From contig JADFUC010001012.1 of assembly GCA_019722365.1 (NCBI GenBank), positions 310,001 to 374,000 of the forward strand: 64,000 nucleotides of DNA, read 5' to 3'. The notes under the pieces were generated by a model that was not told the DNA's origin, searched no databases, and saw nothing but the letters and a program-made list of their open reading frames with translations. The DNA comes from Lithospermum erythrorhizon (Eukaryota > Streptophyta > Magnoliopsida > Boraginales > Boraginaceae). This document shows positions 13,141 through 24,759 of the stretch, one piece after another (within the stretch, counting starts at the first letter, position 1; each line of letters starts with the position of its first letter). A program made the translations under genes and the position numbers.

Positions 13141-14108
13141 TGCTACAAAGTGTTCGGTCCGCCCTCTCAATCTTATTTTCCCCATTACTTTGCTTTCCCT
13201 CCATTCCCTTCTTTTCTTCTGCTAAATTTTCAATTTTTCCAATTTATCTCTATTTGTCCCAAATTAATTGTCCACTTTCCTAGATCTAGTAGTAATTCAA
13301 TCGGTACGTGTGTTCAAATTAGCTTCTTTTTATTGTTTTTTCGTTCAATTCATATATGTTTATGAACTCGATTAATTAATTAATTACTTTTATTCTTAAT
13401 TAAGTGTCAATGATTGTTTACATGGAGGTTTTAATATAGATCAGCTAATTTTTTTATGTCAATTTGTTTTTGTTTTTTTACATTATTTTTGTAGCTTGAT
13501 AGAGGTCAAGTTATTGATTAATTTGTGCAGAAGTTTGGTTTTGTTGAGTGTGATTTTTTTTTGAAATTGTCGGATTTATGAAATTTTAATAGCAAATGAA
13601 AATCCATCGTTGTTTGCTATTTTTGCTCATTTCTATTGTTAGTCAACCATGTATAAGTAGAGCTACTTTTGCTAATTTCGATGGTTGACTTTATAAATTT
13701 TGTTAAAAATATACAAAAAGATAGTATTTTTAACATACTTAACTATTGACGTGGTAATTTTGATTCAAGTCAAAGTTACATGTGTCAATTAAAACCGAAA
13801 AGTTTGATAATTTTGATTATTGAAGAATAAACTTGGACATATTTTAGGGATGGAGGTAGTAAATTTTTCTATGTGTAATCATCATGATTGTTTCTTAGGA
13901 AGTCGTTAGATTCAGTTCGCATTTTGGTTCCTCATGCAAGCATTTTTTGTTCTGAGGAGTGTTGTAAATGTTATGTATATGTCTGTTTGTGTACGAGGAA
14001 TTATCATACTAATTAGTTCCTGAATTTTTGGAATCAGAACAGTTTTGTGAGTTCTGAATGAAATTTATTTGCTGAATATCTTCAGGATTGGATTTTGGTG
14101 AACCGGTC
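13141..14108 (+). other. Probable 5' leader and leader intron of the Ser/Arg-rich gene
   Basis: A pyrimidine-rich stretch at about 13,150-13,303 ends in a strong donor (TCG|GTACGTG, GT at 13,304). A plausible acceptor (ATATCTTCAG) ends at 14,085, only 24 bases before the ATG at 14,109. The sequence between is T-rich, as plant introns are. The transcript start is not defined by the sequence. Confidence 0.5.
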
Positions 14109-17100
14109 ATGCCTGTTTCCGGGAATCGAGAGGTTTTGATCTCATACTAAGATTTACTGATAAAAGGGTACCTAAGTAAGGTTTTTTGTTGTTATACTGA
14201 CCTCATTGATACAATTGTGTCCAAAATGCAGCCTGGGGTCCTTTCCCAGCGGACTAGCATATGTTCTTCGAGTATTCCAATAAAGAAGAGGAGAATTCCA
14301 TTTATTCTGCCACCATCGCCTCTTCGAGAAGATGAAGCAACTCCTATTTCTGAGATGAATAATACAGAGGACAAACGAGAATCTACAGGAATTGATTTAT
14401 CAGTAGTTGCTAATACTTCGAAAGATTCTATCCAGAAGTCTGATGTGATAAATAATTCTCTTAAAGATGTGAAAAAAGAAATTGCTCCTGATATCATCAC
14501 TAGTTCTATGCAAACTGATGTATGCGTGCAGCCTTTGGCTATTGGAAGTTCCCCTCCAACGCAATGGGATGTTAAGAAAGTTTCTTCCGTTCTCAGGGTT
14601 ATCTCAGGCCACGCTAATGCATATTTGGGCACCCCTCGAGATGAAGAAATTGGTTCTGTTGATTTAGTCAACTGCAACATAAGTAGTTTATTTAATGAAA
14701 TATCTGCAAGTCATGCTGTTGCAAATAACAATTTGAGTTTTCCTTCTGTGAAGAAAGAGATGGTTAACATTCGACCTTCAGGGGACTACAAACATGAACT
14801 TTCCACAGCTTTAGGTCAAACGATGTTGCCTTTAACATCAAACAAGCTAGTTGGTTCTCCATTTGGAAACCAAAAGGTTGACTTCAGTACCAAAGTTCCT
14901 GATAAGTTGGATCCACCACTTTTCTCTTTATCATTTAGTGGAGCAGAACTACCAGAGAGTTTGCTTGCAGACAAAACTGTTACTGATTCTAATGTTATTA
15001 TGTCATCTACTGACCGATCGAACTGGGATCTGAATACTACAATGGATGCATGGGAGGGATCCATGGAAGATGCTTCCAGTAATGATACAATTGGTGCTGA
15101 TGAATTGAGCAGTTCCGATCGCACTCATAATGTGAAGCACTTCTTGAGCTCCACCAGTGCTGTGAATGTCAGAGTTGATAAAGGAAAGCAGGTAATGGAA
15201 CATTTTGAAGAAAGGTCCCCTCTTTGTATTCCGTCCATGTCTTTCAAACAATTCAATGCCAACGATTCTCTCCGTTTGAGTCTTAGCACATCTTCTCCAC
15301 AGGATTCTAGCCGGGTCGTGCCACACTTAATTTTACAAAGACCAATTATAAGTTCAATTTCATCTGGTTCTGGGATTGTGAAATCAGAGCCTGTAGATGA
15401 GAATTTGAAGCCTCATTTGTCATTGGTTCCTGGTGTTATCATGGAATCATCGAATAATAGATTGGCGAACAAGAGAAATGCAGAGAGTTGTCAAGCTACC
15501 AAGACATTAGTTGGAACCTCTCACAAGTTAATTGAGCCAACCTCTTTTAAATCTGAAGTTAGCCAGGAAATAAATAAAGAAATACACAGTGCTGCAAACT
15601 TTATTCTGAAACAACCAAGTGGTAACGTAATACAGCATCAAGAGAGTTGTTCTTCGTCTTCCACTGTTGTTTCGGGGTCAAGAACTCCACAAGAACCTTT
15701 TGCATCCAAATTAAGTATTTGTTCAGAGCTGACTGCTTGTGTTGGTATTGTAGACCAGTCGGAACATGACAGTAACACCACAGGTATCAAAACTAAGGAC
15801 ATTATGAATCCTTCCATTACTAGCCCGAAGCCTGAACCTGTTAACAGCTACTGTGAAGATCCCAATTTATGTGATGATGATAAGGTCAATTCTATTGTAG
15901 CAATGACTTCTAGTTTGCGTAGTGGCAAAACTGACACTGAGACAAATAATACTATCACTGAGGAATCGGCTAGTGATAAAGAAAAGATGTCTGCTATGGT
16001 GGAAGATCACTCTTATGATTCCGATTATGAATCTGATGGTAATCATGCAGTTGTATGTCAGATGGGAAGGGATGATGGGCAGTGTGAGAAGGTAGATGAT
16101 GATTATGAAGATGGTGAAGTCAGAGAATTTACGTTGAAGTCTTTGGAGGAAACCCCAATTTGTGAGGGAATGTTATCAGAGAATATTAAAGAGGCTGATG
16201 ATGGTTGTGAAGTGGGTGTGCCCACTGATCAACCCACTATTAGTGAAAGGCACAGTGATAACAATGAAAATTATGAATGCATTGAAGCAATGACTAATGA
16301 GAACAATAATGAGCTTGTTTCAGATTATGATTCTTTGCAAGTAGCAAGTGTACAAACTGAACCAAAGGTGCCAGAAAAGTCTCCTGTCGATCTGTCTGTT
16401 GAAGAAAAAGTCCCTGGTGTTGAAGAAAATGAACTGATGGGTGATGGAGAGATCAATATGAAGGATTTGGTGCTGGCAACTGTAAGTGTGGCTAGAAATG
16501 AGAATGACAAAGGAAGTAATGTAGCTGGGATCAAGGATAATTTAAGTAATGTGGATGGAGTTCCTAATTCATCTTTGTCAAAGGAAGAAGTTACTATGAA
16601 TGACCATGGATCCTTCAACGATTCTGCTCTTGGAGGTAATCGAAGCCGTATTATTACTTTGCCTCGAGCTTCTGATTCCCCTTCAAGAATGAGATCTTTG
16701 TCTGGTAGGGCATTCACATTGTGGAGTGGGAGTGGAAGAGAAAGATATGGTGGTGTAGATGGAGATAATTTACATTACCGAGGGCATAGGTGATTTCTGC
16801 ACCAATGTTTCCTTGTCCTGTCTTTTTTATAATTCTATTTGCCTTGTCATAATGCTTGTCCTATTTTATTTGACGTTTTCTTTCATATTTCCAGAGATGA
16901 TACTTATGGTGATGGTTCCAGAAAATTTTCAAGGGATCAGTCATTTAGAAATTCAAGAATGGATTTCAAGCATGATAGAGGCAGGGGCAATGGCCGGTTG
17001 GAATCTTTACAGAACAAATGGGATCCTGGGCATGACTTTCCTTCTAGAAGTTTTGATGTTTCAGCTGACTATCGGTTCAACAGGAATGGGCATCCTTCAG

Positions 17101-18221
17101 CAGTATCTAATAATGGGATTATGTCCAATGATTATGCTACACCAGATGGTACTGGGCGTAATGCTGGCAGAATAGGAAGGAAGCCTCTAATAGAGGAATT
17201 CAATTCCTTTCGTCAACCCTCTTCGAGGAGGCTATCTCCTGGTTCTAGGGATGGTACGACAATGAGGAGCCTTCCAAATTTGCGCAAAATACCTGAATCT
17301 GGTTCTGACTTACCTGGACGTAGGCATGAAAAGTTTTTGAGAGGGTTGCCTGATGATATTTCTGGTTCTGTTTACTCTCGTCCCCAAGCTTCTTATGATG
17401 AAATGAATGGTCAGTTTGTTCGCGGGAATCAAGAATACTCTACTCTCCAGCGACGGACATTTACTCGGGCTCGGTCAAAATCTCCCGTCAGTACTCAGTC
17501 ACGCTCCCCTGGTAGCTGGCCATCTTCCCGAAGAAGATTTAGTGACGATTTTAACAATCCCTCTGACCAAGTTCAGCACAGATCTGTTATCTACAGGGTG
17601 GAGAGGATGAGATCTCCTGATCGTGTGTGCTATACTGATGAGTTGGGTGATAGAAGGCGAGTTTCTCCAAACTATGTAAGTCGTCGGCCAAATGAAATGA
17701 GGGACATCGACTTCGCTCGAGAACATGGTAGCTTACGATCCGTTAGTTCCAATAGAAGCCCATCAGATCGGGTGTTTACTCGAACCACTAGAAGACTTGA
17801 TGTAGTAGATTCTCGTGAGAGGACAGAGAGTGGTGATTATTTTTCTGGACCTATACGTTCTGGTAGATTTCATGAATTTCGCAGAGATGGAAGTAATGAC
17901 GAGAGAAGAAAGTTTGGTGAGAGACGGGGTCAGTTTCGTCCTTCTAGACCTTCATATGGTGGGGTTAATGAGAATCACCGTTTCAATGCAGAGGATGGAT
18001 CAAGGTCACTTAGATTCAGCTCTGATCAAGATACAGAGAGTTTAGGAAGAAGTAACGTCAGACAAAGAGACTTCCATGAGGGAGCCAAACCTCGTCCTTT
18101 GATTGCACAGAGACAAATTAGAAACACTGAAGATCAAGAAGGAAGCTTTGGACAGACTGGGCAAATTTGGCATGATGAATCATTTTCAGATGACTCCAGG
18201 ATGAAAAGAAGAAGATTTTGA
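14109..18221 (+). CDS. Ser/Arg-rich nuclear-type protein of unknown function (MPVSGN family)
   Basis: Exons 14109-14132, 14232-16789 and 16895-18221 (TGA) join in frame to 1,302 aa. The first coding exon is only 24 nt (MPVSGNRE). It is followed by a 99-bp intron with GTTTTG donor and ATGCAG acceptor. I prefer this start to the ATG at 14,226 because plant relatives I remember begin MPVSGNEE and lead to the same IPIKKRR basic motif, here residues 25-29. Much of the protein is Ser/Asn-rich and low-complexity. An acidic block, DDDYEDGEVREF, sits at about 630-641. The C-terminal third is rich in Arg, Asp and Ser with RSxSP-like repeats at about 1,050-1,080, and the chain ends MKRRRF. No enzyme domain is visible. 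A nuclear RNA- or chromatin-linked role would fit RS-type composition but is inference. A possible poly(A) signal AATAAA lies at about 19,119. Confidence 0.88.
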
Positions 18222-19200
18222 CCTTCTACATTGTTCAGGCCTCAGGGTGATGCGAACACGATGCCTTTCACAAGTGATATACCTCCATTGGAGAACATCC
18301 TACAAAGGTACAACTGAATGTTGCTTCTATGGATGAAGGGCCTGGTTTTTTTCCGCGGTACTGTTGAAATGCTTTGTGTTGGCAATGTGTTATGACTTGT
18401 GACCCAGGCTATAAAATGAGGCCTTATTATGAGTCTTTTATATGCAGTGTGGATCGTTGGAGGATGTTCATTACTACAGAACCATTAATTTGGTGGAATG
18501 CATCTAAGTTGATGATGAAGTCAATTCTCGTCAGTCATTCTCCTAATCAAAGTCTAGTATTCAGCAAGATACAGTTTATATGGATCTGTGCTCTTGTCTA
18601 GCCATTCAGTGATGCACAAAGATGTACAAAATTTTGGGGTACCTCTGAAGAGGTAATAATGCGATATGCTGGATCTTCACTTCATTGAATATCTATATGA
18701 TGGAATCCACATTTTGGGTTTATTGTTATAGTTAATCGGAACTGCAATTGTTTTTTCCCCAATAGTGAAGCAATTGATGAACTGAGCATCACCTTGTACT
18801 CGTAACAAATGCCAACTGCTTTCAGAAACAGGTCTGTAGCATGAAATTTATCGGTGATGTTTGGCTAGCCGCGCTATATTGGCGTTGTTTATCTTAGGCA
18901 TCTGCATGAGTTGATTAGATATTAGGATGACCACGGCACAATGCTAGAGACTTCAGAAGTGTTTGGCTCCATGTTTTCTGGCGAGCAGAATTGAATTTGT
19001 GTCCTCAACTCATGTTGCTTTATTGAATAGTTGCAGTTTTCAGTTGAGCTTATCATTGCTATATGAGTGGCCTATCATATTACAGACATGGCTTCCCTGG
19101 GCGGATATTTCTATGATTAATAAAACTCTTGGGGTAGATATATTCTACTGCGATTTTCTCCCTGAACTTCCAATTTCTTGGTTGCCTGTGGCTAGTACAT
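18222..19200 (+). other. Probable 3' untranslated region and downstream flank of the Ser/Arg-rich gene
   Basis: No real ORF follows the stop at 18,221. The sequence keeps a transcribed-gene look (moderate G+C, no repeats) to an AATAAA at about 19,119. It then becomes strongly AT-rich. The exact transcript end cannot be seen. Confidence 0.4.
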
Positions 19201-20448
19201 AAGGGTAGCGACTTTGGCGAATTCGTGTAAATACATTACACTGCTTAAAATCATAACAATTATTTTTGTTCATGATTATAAATTAAGTTAAAAATTACTC
19301 GTATAAGCTTAACATAACTAATGATACTTATCATGATTTTAATAAGCAGTGTCTTACTGTGTTATGTTTTATACAAGCAATTGATAAAGTAATTTGCCTT
19401 TGAGATTCTCTTTTTTGATAGATAAAGTAATAAAGTTAAGTAAAATAAAGTAATTTGCCTTTGGGCTATATCTAGCACTTGACATATCAAAATTACAATA
19501 CTGTTTACAAGAACAAACTAGGTGAAAATTATGTAGATTGTCAAAACATCCTACGTCAGAAGGTTTTCACAGAATGTTGGAAGTCTTGACAATTAGACTC
19601 TCAGATACTTGTGAAGCAATTTATTCACAAAAACTGAGATTGATGAATGCTCATTTGTACCCTCATCCTACCTCACAACTGATCATGGAAGCAATAGGAG
19701 AAAGTGGTGTTTATCTTTATCATATTAATGGATTTGAGATTTTCCACTTACAGAACATACATTTGTGTGTAGTCTTTTGAAGAACATAATCATACTGTTC
19801 ATTGACAAGAATGTTTTCTTGTAAAAGAGAACAAAATTGGTGGTGGTGAAATGAAGACATTTGGAATAGTAGTAAGATATGAAGTCTTTTTCCTTTTCTT
19901 TTTGATGTTATAGACTTATAGTAGTTATATACATATCTTATTTGAGCAATGTTGGTGCGATGCTGGGCAATGGAGCCCCTTTAAGATTAACAAAGTAGGA
20001 TTATTATCGAAATCAAAATATATAAACCAAAGCCTCCATATTTTGGGGGATGGTGGGTTATCTATTAATGTGGTACTTGTCATTTTCTATAGTGGAAGTG
20101 ATCCTATTATTAAAACAGTTCAATTTGCTACTTACATTTTGATTTTTAACATGCATTAAATCTTTTTATATTTGGTTCTGGCCAATGCATTCATAAATGT
20201 AGAAAGATCATTTCGTTTATTAAAATATTAAATTCGATCGACTTTGATTCAACTTATATCATTTCAATCACTAATATTTTAACAAAATATGAGCGAGGAT
20301 TAGTTTTGAAGAGGCTACCATTAGAATTTAGAAAGTCTTGGGGGCATTTTTTTTCTCTTAAAAAAATAATAAAACAGGTAGGATTCCAGTAACAGTGATT
20401 TAGGTAAAGCTTAAAGGAGCCTTGATCTAACAAAAACCTATTACTATA

Positions 20449-20682
20449 CCCACATTTCAAATTAATTGGCCGGCACCGGCTTTTAAAGAGGCAAGCTTTA
20501 ATCATCAATTAATTTTTATATGAAATTATGAAAAATTACAAAAAAATAATATTATAGAAAATATTTTTGAAACTAGTCAATTATATTAATTTTATATTTT
20601 TTGATTAGTGAATAAAAAGTAATTTGTGGTCGGAGTGCGGGCCTTTGAAATCCCAAAAGATCAATTAATTTGAAATGGAGAC
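20449..20682. mobile_element. Stowaway-type MITE A (234 bp)
   Basis: Inverted ends CCCACATTTCAAATTAATTG at the left, and on the right, read in reverse complement, GTCTCCATTTCAAATTAATTG without its last base in this listing. The shared core is CATTTCAAATTAATTG. The element is flanked by TA on both sides (20,447-20,448 and 20,683-20,684). TA duplication plus short AT-rich length with no ORF is the Tc1/mariner-derived Stowaway pattern. Confidence 0.75.
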
Positions 20683-20694
20683 TAATTCATAATA

Positions 20695-20887
20695 CTCCTC
20701 CATTTCAAATTAGTCAATTTTAGATTTCGTGTCCACGATCAAAAAGCTCATAAAATTATATCATTAATTTATTTTAAAATATTTTTCGTAATGTCTAATA
20801 ATTTTAAACAACCTACTTAAAGGTAATTGACAATTAAAGTTATGTATCGAAAAAGTGATAAAACTCGATTAATTTGAAATGGAAAGG
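20695..20887. mobile_element. Stowaway-type MITE B (193 bp)
   Basis: It starts CTCCTCCATTTCAAATTAGT and its right end reads CCTTTCCATTTCAAATTAAT in reverse complement. TA flanks lie at 20,693-20,694 and 20,888-20,889. The terminal core CCATTTCAAATTA is shared with MITE A, only 12 bp away, so both belong to one family or close subfamilies. There is no coding capacity. Confidence 0.8.
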
Positions 20888-22472
20888 TAATCTTTTATCT
20901 CCCGCCGCGAGGAATGTGAAACATAAAAAGTTCATTATCTTCGTATTGTTATTACGATGTAAATTCGATATAGGTAGGATAGAACTTTTTAGTTTAAAAG
21001 GAGGCTTTTAGTTTGAGGATTTCAAAGCTTTGAAAAGCTATTATTAATATGAAAATGGAAATCAACCCATACTTAACAATTCCATATAGTATGCATACAT
21101 TAATGACTGAAGTATTCATGACAAAATATTGCATAAGAAGTGGACGTTAATCAAGTTGAATGGAATGAAACATACAATCCAAATTACAAGAGTACCATAA
21201 TAATTGGTTATATAATAACATAAAGGAATGAGGAACATTCAATGACTTCATTGTCTCTCATTTCCCTTGGTAATCTTCATCTTAGCTGAATAGAAATGGT
21301 GTGGTAATGCAACAATGATCAAAAGCTTAGTCGCATACTTGACTATATTATGAATAAAGAAAAATATACAAAAAAATATAGAGGCGAACTCACACACAAT
21401 TTTTAAATAAATGAATGATAAAATTACATTTTTTAATCGTAAAAATATGATTAAAAAATAAATTTTTAAAATCTAGAAAAAGGCTTATTTATTTCTCTAT
21501 GCATCCTAATTCCTCCACAGAATCAAGCAAGGAGAATCTAACTACCCATCAATTAGTATTAAGGTCAATAAATAACCCAAATATGTCATCAAGTAATGTG
21601 ACAATCTCCTATTATCACCACTTGATGGACAAATTGAATAAGAAATAGAAATTATCCATTCCATATCAATAGCTAATCAAACAATAATTTTTGAATGATC
21701 AATCACTCATCTAAATTCTTCTATTTGTAGCATTCAAATGGAATGAAACATAAAAAAGAAAAAGATGTCTTCTGGTGAAAAAAGTCAGCAATATCAAGAA
21801 GTAAGGCCACAAAAAGTCAATGGGTAGAGATTACATATTTTATGGGTAATTTATTACCGTAACTCTTTGTATTTTTAAAAGTTGCATTAATTTCTTTATT
21901 ATTTTGGTGTCAATTTTCTTAACAGATTCGATTTGTCGTATTGGATTATTGAGCTTGCTTTCTGATTTTTTCGCAAAAACGTGTTCATCACAATTAAGAT
22001 GGTATCTTGACTATTAAAAATGAAAAGAGGTATAGATTATAATATTAGATCTTTGTAGAAATAAAAAAGTCGTTTATAATATTATTTTCTTACTTTGTGA
22101 AAATAAAAGCGTCATTTAGATTAAAATGGAAGATTGTGTAAAAAATCAAAGGCTTAATTTAAATCAGGCGCTTCACGGCTTTTTGTCAGCCTTTCGAATA
22201 AGCCAATGAAGCTTGCTTGCGCTTTCAGTAGGCCTTGGTAGTATTTTTGACACTAAAGCTTTTGAAAATCGTGGCACAACATTAATAACACTAGAATCTG
22301 AAATCAAATTTTAGGGCTAACCAATTTGGTAAAACAACGTTTAAATAAACTTCACGTGAAGCTTGTTGATGGCCTTTGAGGCTTTTTTCACTGTCTTGGC
22401 AGAGCTTTTTATATGGCCTTTTTCTTTATTACACTTGCCTCTACCACCTCAGCGTCCACTCCCCACATCCCA

Positions 22473-22523
22473 ATGGCTACCCGCCCCGTAACCATCAAAA
22501 CCCGCGCTCACGGCGAAAATGAG
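22473..22523 (+). pseudogene. Orphan exon-like fragment (17 codons)
   Basis: A short G+C-rich island in AT-rich DNA reads ATG through 17 codons (MATRPVTIKTRAHGENE) and ends at GAG|GTATATT, a plausible splice donor. No continuation exon is recognisable before the MAKR gene 1.2 kb downstream. It could be a first exon left by a deleted gene, a captured fragment or chance. I do not recognise the peptide. Confidence 0.25.
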
Positions 22524-23502
22524 GTATATTGATGGCTATGTAATAATCTTATTCTACATTTTTTGTCTGGCGATACAATATCTTATTTATTTATTTTTTA
22601 TGTACCGTTTCATAAATGGCGTATTAAGCATCTTTCTTCCTTGATTTTCATTAAAACCCATGAGGAGATTATTGATATGAAGCATTTTGTATTTTTATGG
22701 AGCATATCATAGCAACTTGATAAACATATTAATCCAAATCTGCTTACGTTTGGCCAATTTTATTCACATCTCTCGTGTTTCTATATTTCACCCCCCCACT
22801 TATTTTCTTGAATAGTCAGTAGGTTGTTTGGTCAATGATTAACGATTTTGAATTGAGTTTTTGTTTGGTATGATTTTCTCATTGTTTTTATGTGGTTTGA
22901 TAAAAAGCGAGGTCTTTGGCGACTCGATGGTTCTGAGGAAAGGGGGGCTATGAGGGTTTGGGTAGGGGTGGGATAAAAGTTCGGGTGCCATAGAAAAGTT
23001 CGAAGGTGCCCAGTGAATGAGTTGAGTGAGTTATTTGAATATTGTTTGACCCAAATTGCCATTGTAAAATTTGATTTGGTCTTGAAAAGTCTGAGGTAAG
23101 TGATTTTTGAAAAGTTAAATTCTGAAAAAATGCGTCGCGGTGCCCTCTTGAAGGTTAGAGAGGGGTCAGTCTTTGTTGAAGAAGGTTAATAGTCGAATTA
23201 ATACAGATGAAATTAAGCGAAATAAAATTGATATAAAGATTGAAATAATGAATAAATATTAATGGAGGTAAAATGGTCACAACAATCGACTTTTTGGTGG
23301 AGATTTGGGTGTTTAGGGGATGATGTCTAACATTAAAATATCTGAAAATGGATCTTAATTAAATTATATAGGCGATTCGGTATGATTTTAAAAGCAATCT
23401 GGTATTGGGTGCAATTTACTTCATATTTTATACACTCGTGTAAGTAGGTATTAAAATTTGAGACCATGAGGGATGAACATGAAACACTTCTACTCCATAA
23501 CC

Positions 23503-23512
23503 TATTTATATA
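23503..23512 (+). promoter_or_regulatory. Candidate TATA box of the MAKR gene
   Basis: TATTTATATA about 195 bp upstream of the ATG at 23,707, followed by a C/T-containing region suitable for a transcription start. Position and sequence fit a plant core promoter; it is not proven. Confidence 0.4.
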
Positions 23513-23706
23513 TGTTGAGTACTATCTAACCATTTGGGAGCATCCCTTGAAATGTACAATTATTGTAACTTTCTAAATGGTCATGTCTTTTTCATAACTT
23601 TTGCATCCCCATACTCATAAAAACACCCTTCGGCCTTATTTCCAAACCTGGGAGCCTTACAAAAGAAGCTCCTGAGAGAGAAAACATATAGAGGCATAGA
23701 GCTAAA

Positions 23707-24759
23707 ATGAATGCACATCTGAATGCAGCTGATGAGTATTCAGATGAAGAATATATAGACATGGAAGTAGGTTCACAAGAAACAATATTCTGCCATTTCA
23801 AAAGCAATCCGATACATCCGAGTAGAGAATTTGAGTTCCAGATGTTTTCCAGCTCCTCAGAAAAAGACACCACAACTTCCCCTGCTGATGAGCTCTTCTA
23901 TAAAGGAAAACTCCTTCCCCTTCACCTCCCACCACGTTTACAAATGGTCGAAAAACTTCTGCAGAATTATGGCACTTATTCATTTGAAGAATCTTTCAGC
24001 ACCCCTCTATTTACACCCTCAGCTAATACTCCAATAGCAAATACACCGTTTGAGTCCTGTAATATATCGCCTGTTGAGTCTTGTCAGGTTAGCCGGGAGC
24101 TCAACCCTGACGAGTACCTGCAAGATTTTTTAGCAGACAACCAAACAGGGGAAGATGATCAGAATTCGAAAAAGTCTTGGACTAGAAGGCTGAAGCTAGT
24201 TAAGCAGTCTGCATTACATTCCAAACTCAAAGCTTCCCGGGCTTACCTGAAGTCGTTTTTTACAAAATCTGGTTGCTCTTATATGGCAAGCGCGACAGCT
24301 TTGACTAATGTCAATGAACCAAAGGTTCTACAGGCTGAAATATGCAAGGAGAAGCATGCAATTGTAGCCATAAAAGCACCAATTGGTCAAATTCAGAAAG
24401 GTAGACATCTGATAACATCATCAGTCATCTCAAGGAGCTTCAAAAAGGAAGCCAGTGCGGACAATGAGAAGGGCCAACACAGAAGGTCATTCTCTGTTGC
24501 ATTCAAACGAATATCATCATCACAATATACATCTTCAGAGTCTTCATCTAGTTCTTCTTCGGCTTCAAGCTCGAATAACTCAAAAGGATTTCAAGATATG
24601 CATTTTTTCAAGAAAAGTATCAGTACAAATCTGGAGGTTGAGAATCCTATTCAGGCTGCAATTGCTCATTGTAAAAAATCCCAGCAGCAGTTTCATTCAA
24701 GAAAGACTTTAAGTGATATTGGGTTATGTTCTTTATCTGCTTCAAGAATCATACATTAG
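23707..24759 (+). CDS. Membrane-associated kinase regulator (MAKR2/3/4-like)
   Basis: Single exon, 350 aa. MAKRs are relatives of BKI1. They sit at the plasma membrane through basic stretches and bind receptor kinases in brassinosteroid, auxin or peptide signalling. Visible family marks are DEEYIDMEV (residues 13-21), REFEFQM (40-46) and PADELFYKGKLLPLHLPPRLQ (about 59-79; longer than shown in relatives only by spacing). A Lys/Arg-rich middle region (about 155-190) could contact acidic lipids. There is a Ser run (about 278-297) and a C-terminal ENPIQAAIAHCKKSQQ (about 312-327), which corresponds to the BKI1-type kinase-binding motif. Length fits the family and the start is the first ATG of the frame. 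No upstream gene is close. The exact paralogue is uncertain. Confidence 0.88.
   Translation: MNAHLNAADEYSDEEYIDMEVGSQETIFCHFKSNPIHPSREFEFQMFSSSSEKDTTTSPADELFYKGKLLPLHLPPRLQMVEKLLQNYGTYSFEESFSTPLFTPSANTPIANTPFESCNISPVESCQVSRELNPDEYLQDFLADNQTGEDDQNSKKSWTRRLKLVKQSALHSKLKASRAYLKSFFTKSGCSYMASATALTNVNEPKVLQAEICKEKHAIVAIKAPIGQIQKGRHLITSSVISRSFKKEASADNEKGQHRRSFSVAFKRISSSQYTSSESSSSSSSASSSNNSKGFQDMHFFKKSISTNLEVENPIQAAIAHCKKSQQQFHSRKTLSDIGLCSLSASRIIH

Larger units (their letters stand above)
19201..23500. other. Intergenic region with two Stowaway MITEs
   Basis: About 4.3 kb of AT-rich spacer. Apart from two adjacent MITEs at 20,449-20,887 and an exon-like fragment at 22,473-22,523 (both listed separately), I see only short shadow frames and simple AT-rich sequence. 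Confidence 0.5.
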
